Assembly (NCBI GenBank): GCA_044337515.1
Contig: JBIINK010000033.1
Span: forward strand, 1-26,204
Length of the DNA stretch: 26,204 nt
Origin: CAJBVG01 sp044337515
GTDB taxonomy: Bacteria > Bacteroidota > Bacteroidia > Sphingobacteriales > Sphingobacteriaceae
Direction of reading: 5' to 3'
The notes below the pieces were generated by a model. The model saw only the letters and a list, made by a program, of their open reading frames with translations, was not told the DNA's origin and ran no database searches. Both the position numbers and the translations under genes were made by a program. This document shows, piece after piece, positions 23,341-26,204 of this stretch (its first letter is position 1; each line of letters opens with the position of its first letter).

Positions 23341-25599
23341 ATGGATAAGGCCTGGATTCGTATTCTATATCAAATTTGTAGAATACTCGCTATATATTTC
23401 TTATTTATTGAACTGAACTTTTTATGGCTCTTTGGTTATTCTCCTGGAATAGTAGAGCTTAAAAACCCCTCATATACAGTAGCTTCGGAAGTATATGCCA
23501 GTGATGGATCTTTATTAGGAAGATATTATAAAGAAAATAGATCGCCAATCAAGTACGAGGAAATACCTCAAAACTTAATCGATGCCTTAATTGCCACCGA
23601 AGATGTAAGATTTTATCAGCATCACGGAATTGATTTTCAATCACTAGTATCAAGTGTATATTCTACTGCTACAGGCGATAAGCGAGGAGCAAGTACTATT
23701 ACCCAACAACTTGCCAAAAATTTATTTAGAACTCGTAGCAAGAGCTCCCAAGGACTTATACGCTATGTTCCGGGTGTGAGTACTGTGGTTTATAAAACCA
23801 AAGAATGGCTTACCGCCTTGAAGCTAGAAATGCTCTATACGAAGAAAGAAATCTTAGAGATGTATTTAAATACCGTGAGTTTTGGAAATAATACTTTCGG
23901 AATTCAAGTAGCTTCGAAGAAATACTTCAGTAAAAACCCCGATTTATTAAAGGATGAAGAAGCTGCTTTAATGGTTGGTATGTTAAAGGCCACATCAACA
24001 TTCAATCCTATTACCTTCCCCGATAAAGCAACCGATCGTAGAAATGTGGTTTTATCGCAAATGTATAAATCGGGATTTATCACTAAAAAAGAATATAACA
24101 GATTACTTAAAAAGCCTTTAAAACTTAACATCTCCGAAGATGACGATGATTTAAGTAAAGACTCTTATATACGAACTGCAGTAGCCAATTATTTAAAAGA
24201 ATGGTGTGATGAAAATGATATTGATTTGTATTCTGATGGATTAAAAATTTACACCAGCATCGACCCTATTATTCAGAAACATGCGGAAGAAGCTGTGGAA
24301 GAATGGATGAAAACCTTACAGAAGCGTTTCCATAATCAATGGCAAAATGAAATTCCTTGGCGTGATGAGAATGGACAGGAGATTCCAAACTTCTTAGAAA
24401 CGCTTGCCAAAAGATTACCCATCTATAAAAAGTTAATTAAGAAATACGATGGCAACCTCGATTCTATCGATGTAGCCTTAAATGAAAAACATCGCATAAA
24501 AGTATTTACTTGGAAAGGTGAAAAGGATACTACATTTTCTACTTATGATTCTCTAGCTTATTATGCAAAAATTTTACAGGCAGGCTTAATGAGTTTTGAT
24601 CCAGTTACTGGATTAGTGAAAGCATATGTAGGTGGTATTAATCACGATTATTTTAAATACGATCACGTATCTCAATCTAAACGACAGGCTGGATCTACAT
24701 TCAAACCATTTGTTTATTTAACTGCAATTGATAATGGCTACTCCCCTTGCGATAAATTTACGGACAAGCCAATAACCATTACTTACGAAGAAGATGGAGA
24801 AACCAAAACTTGGTCGCCAAAGAATTCGGATTGGTCGTTCTCCGGCAAAGAAATGTCGCTACGTTGGGCCATGGGAAAATCGTGTAACTCTGTAACTGCT
24901 CAATTAACGGAAGCCGTGGGTTGGGAAAACGTAGTGAAATACGCTAAAAAACTAGGCATTGAAAGTCCATTGAAAGCAGTACCATCGGTTGGATTAGGAT
25001 CTAATGATGTAACTGTTTTTGAAATGGTACGTGCCTACGGAACTTTCTTAAATAAAGGAATAAAAACAGAACCACTATTAGTTACTCGTATAAATGATCA
25101 TGATGGTAAACTCATCAAAGACTTTGTAGCCGAACAAGAGCGTGTAATCTCTGAAGAAACCGCATGGCTAATGTTGTATATGTTTAAAGGTGGTATGGAA
25201 GAACCAGGTGGTACTTCTCAAGCCTTATGGGAGTTTGATTTGTGGCAAAAAGGAAATGAAATTGGTGGTAAAACTGGAACTACCTCTAACCATTCTGATG
25301 GTTGGTACATGGGTATTTCAAAAGATTTAGTTACTGGTGTTTGGGTAGGAGCCGATGAACGAAGTGTTCACTTTAAAACTTCCGATTATGGTGAAGGTTC
25401 GAAAACAGCTTTGCCAATTTACGGTAAGTTTATGGAGAAATTATACAAGGACCCTAAATCAGGAATCACCTTCGGAAAATTACCTAAGGCTTGGGTTAAA
25501 ATAGAGAAAGATTATTACTGCCCTACTCCTCGCCAACCGAGAGTTGATACTAGTGCTGTGGATAGTACGATGGTGGATAGCACTGCTGCGCAATTGTAA
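23341..25599 (+). CDS. mrcA: Penicillin-binding protein 1A (bifunctional transglycosylase/transpeptidase)
   Basis: 752 aa class A PBP that polymerises and crosslinks peptidoglycan at the outer face of the inner membrane. One N-terminal membrane segment (about 10-32) acts as uncleaved anchor. The GT51 domain has catalytic E87 in ATEDVRFYQHHGID, GASTITQQLAKNLF (116-129) and LEMYLNTVSFG. The linker at about 300-420 is long and includes a basic insertion. The transpeptidase carries SxxK S452-TFK455 (GSTFKPF), SCN 514-516 and KTG 644-646 (GGKTGTTSN). The C-terminal tail is short and contains repeated VDST-like units. All catalytic residues are present. A 605-base non-coding repeat region follows. 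The nearest start is the only plausible one because the next Met is far inside the protein. Confidence 0.96.
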   Translation: MDKAWIRILYQICRILAIYFLFIELNFLWLFGYSPGIVELKNPSYTVASEVYASDGSLLGRYYKENRSPIKYEEIPQNLIDALIATEDVRFYQHHGIDFQSLVSSVYSTATGDKRGASTITQQLAKNLFRTRSKSSQGLIRYVPGVSTVVYKTKEWLTALKLEMLYTKKEILEMYLNTVSFGNNTFGIQVASKKYFSKNPDLLKDEEAALMVGMLKATSTFNPITFPDKATDRRNVVLSQMYKSGFITKKEYNRLLKKPLKLNISEDDDDLSKDSYIRTAVANYLKEWCDENDIDLYSDGLKIYTSIDPIIQKHAEEAVEEWMKTLQKRFHNQWQNEIPWRDENGQEIPNFLETLAKRLPIYKKLIKKYDGNLDSIDVALNEKHRIKVFTWKGEKDTTFSTYDSLAYYAKILQAGLMSFDPVTGLVKAYVGGINHDYFKYDHVSQSKRQAGSTFKPFVYLTAIDNGYSPCDKFTDKPITITYEEDGETKTWSPKNSDWSFSGKEMSLRWAMGKSCNSVTAQLTEAVGWENVVKYAKKLGIESPLKAVPSVGLGSNDVTVFEMVRAYGTFLNKGIKTEPLLVTRINDHDGKLIKDFVAEQERVISEETAWLMLYMFKGGMEEPGGTSQALWEFDLWQKGNEIGGKTGTTSNHSDGWYMGISKDLVTGVWVGADERSVHFKTSDYGEGSKTALPIYGKFMEKLYKDPKSGITFGKLPKAWVKIEKDYYCPTPRQPRVDTSAVDSTMVDSTAAQL

Positions 25600-25609
25600 A
25601 TTTTTTTTT

Positions 25610-25751
25610 CTTTTTTGAATATTCATATATTAAAGAATAATAAGCAAGTACCTTCATTGCCATAATCCAATTCAGTGGGACGGCTTACAATGACTGCTTT
25701 CTACTTAGTTCATCACTCCTATTCTTCTTTAAAATATAAATATTCGATATT
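25610..25751. repeat. Structured repeat element, copy 1 (long hairpin)
   Basis: 142 bases, aligning without a gap to 26019-26160 at 106 of 142 identical positions. Outer arms 25617-25642 and 25720-25745 pair at 23 of 26 positions. An inner helix forms between AAGC-A-AGT (25642-25649) and ACTGCTT (25693-25699), with a one-base bulge. The most conserved blocks between copies are CTTTTTTGAATA, TAATAAGCAAGT, ACGGCTT, ACTGCTTTCTA, ATCACTCC and ATTCGATATT. A further TCATTG/CAATGA pairing is possible in this copy only. It is a structured RNA or a hairpin mobile element; I cannot assign a known family. Confidence 0.8.
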
Positions 25752-25772
25752 AAGGGTACTTCGGATTGATTG

Positions 25773-25812
25773 TTCTATATTTCTATAGTTCTACATTTCT
25801 ATACTTCTATAA
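25773..25812. repeat. Octamer tandem repeat, five units
   Basis: Five exact-length units TTCTATAT, TTCTATAG, TTCTACAT, TTCTATAC and TTCTATAA run head to tail. They share the TTCTAYA core with a variable last base. The array sits between structured copy 1 and the right-arm fragment. Confidence 0.92.
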
Positions 25813-25814
25813 TG

Positions 25815-25844
25815 ATTCTTCTTTAAAATACCAATATTAGCTAC
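25815..25844. repeat. Fragment of the structured element's right arm
   Basis: ATTCTTCTTTAAAATA (25815-25830) is identical to 25721-25736 in copy 1, and the following 14 bases stay similar (AATATT retained). No matching left arm is found nearby, so this is a partial, probably decayed copy. Confidence 0.65.
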
Positions 25845-25848
25845 GCTG

Positions 25849-25899
25849 AATCGTGATGTTTTCTGCTTTTTTCATAGTTCATATTATTGCATCACGATT
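25849..25899. repeat. Short hairpin, probable diverged copy of the element
   Basis: AATCGTGATG (25849-25858) and CATCACGATT (25890-25899) form a perfect 10-bp stem with a 31-base loop. In the loop, 25863-25882 matches copy 1 (CTGCTTTCTACTTAGTTCAT) at 17 of 20 positions. The flank after the stem (TCGAAAATTAGGGTGCTTGGG) resembles the flank of copy 1 (CGATATTAAGGGTACTTCGG). Confidence 0.65.
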
Positions 25900-25907
25900 T
25901 CGAAAAT

Positions 25908-25973
25908 TAGGGTGCTTGGGTTACTTTAATAGACTATTCAAAAAATTTCAATTAAGTTATCCCAAGAGCCCTA
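25908..25973. repeat. Imperfect hairpin of about 20 bp
   Basis: TAGGGTGCTTGGGTTA (25908-25923) pairs with TTATCCCAAGAGCCCTA (25957-25973), with a G-A and a T-T mismatch and one wobble. The stem can extend through CTTTAAT/ATTAAG with a bulge. The loop is A/T-rich (25931-25950). There is no U-tract after the stem, so it is not an intrinsic terminator. Confidence 0.6.
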
Positions 25974-26018
25974 GATATACTATTGTTGATTTTATTAAGA
26001 AAACGAGGTGATGAACTT

Positions 26019-26160
26019 CTTTTTTGAATAGTAGCATTTTGAAGCCTAATAAGCAAGTTACTCCATTACTTTAATGCAGTTTTGCAAAACGGCTTTCAAC
26101 AACTGCTTTCTATTTATATTATCACTCCCATTATACTTCAAAATACTACTATTCGATATT
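26019..26160. repeat. Structured repeat element, copy 2 (long hairpin)
   Basis: 142 bases, homologous to 25610-25751 end to end. Outer arms 26026-26051 and 26129-26154 pair at 22 of 26 positions, and at 25 of 26 if G.U pairs are allowed on the minus strand. The inner helix AAGC-A-AGTT with AACTGCTT is conserved and one pair longer than in copy 1. The apex is a palindrome, GTTTTGCAAAAC (26079-26090). Three outer-stem pairs are T-A or A-T in copy 1 and G-C here. Confidence 0.8.
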
Positions 26161-26204
26161 TATTGTTCTTAAGTTAGATTGTACTAATTTCCCGAAACGC
26201 CCTA

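Larger units (their letters stand above)
25600..26204. other. Gene-free region with a cluster of hairpin repeats
   Basis: No open reading frame of useful length or protein-like translation is visible on either strand. After a T-rich start (25601-25616) the stretch is mostly repeats: two 142-base copies of one structured element, an octamer array, a right-arm fragment, a diverged short hairpin copy and one further hairpin, each listed separately. I see no tRNA cloverleaf, CRISPR array or transposase. Confidence 0.8.

Noticed and set aside
25601..25616. T-rich run after the PBP1A stop as an intrinsic terminator
   Set aside because: No stable hairpin precedes the T-run.
25617..25745. Insertion sequence or simple MITE
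   Set aside because: There are long inverted arms but no transposase in the window and no convincing target-site duplication flanking either copy; a mobile origin remains possible but is not claimed.
25610..26160. Integron attC sites or a CRISPR array
   Set aside because: The repeats are long hairpins, but there are no paired RYYYAAC/GTTRRRY core sites, no cassette ORFs, no integrase, and no uniform short repeats with unique spacers.
25610..26160. tRNA or other standard RNA gene in the 3' region
   Set aside because: No cloverleaf, T-loop GTTCRA pattern or CCA end is visible on either strand.

Overview
The window is AT-rich bacterial chromosome that most likely belongs to the phylum Bacteroidota. 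Several things point there: Bacteroidota-restricted families (DUF4294, DUF4783, DUF4290), a secreted protease with a type IX secretion (Por) sorting domain, a spoT-fur-purA gene order, a MurA with Asp in place of the catalytic Cys, weak or absent Shine-Dalgarno sites, and several exact matches to the Bacteroidota -7 promoter element TAnnTTTG. The order cannot be fixed by eye; Flavobacteriales or Chitinophagales-like lineages fit.

Layout. 1-331: 5' part of a secreted DUF4294 protein on the minus strand, divergent from a plus-strand block 405-5726 (spoT, fur, purA, pabB: stringent response, metal-dependent repression, AMP synthesis, folate synthesis). 5711-5783: a palindromic heptamer repeat where pabB meets a minus-strand block 5781-9912 (M43-type T9SS-exported protease, plsY, nadC, DUF4783). 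9984-12049: gpmI and an unrecognised lipoprotein on the plus strand. 12046-15512: a DUF255 thioredoxin-like protein and an M20 dipeptidase on the minus strand, separated by a second copy of the heptamer palindrome. 15653-20526 plus strand: UvrD/PcrA helicase, DUF4290, murA and a second small lipoprotein, with two well-formed intrinsic terminators around murA. 20510-23231 minus strand: a tightly overlapping operon of PAS histidine kinase, stand-alone receiver and SRAP/YedK abasic-site protein. 23341-25599: class A penicillin-binding protein 1A.

25600-26204 is a 605-base gene-free stretch and the most unusual part of the window. It holds two 142-base copies of one element (25610-25751 and 26019-26160) that align without gaps at about 75% identity. 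Each folds into a long hairpin, and the outer stem shows three compensatory double substitutions. Between them lie a five-unit octamer tandem repeat, a fragment of the element's right arm, a diverged short hairpin copy and one further hairpin. All four C/A mismatches in the outer stems become G.U pairs if the minus strand is the transcribed one. This looks like a structured RNA or hairpin-type mobile element family that I cannot name from sequence alone.

Most genes are housekeeping. Beyond the 3' array, the points worth attention are: heptamer palindromes that supply stop codons to their flanking genes and create a false upstream start; a terminator whose U-tract ends at the murA start codon; the coupling of a sensor kinase and receiver to an abasic-site repair protein; a kinase carrying only the first part of a receiver domain; and -7 promoter elements only 3-4 bases before the start codons of gpmI and the PBP1A gene.
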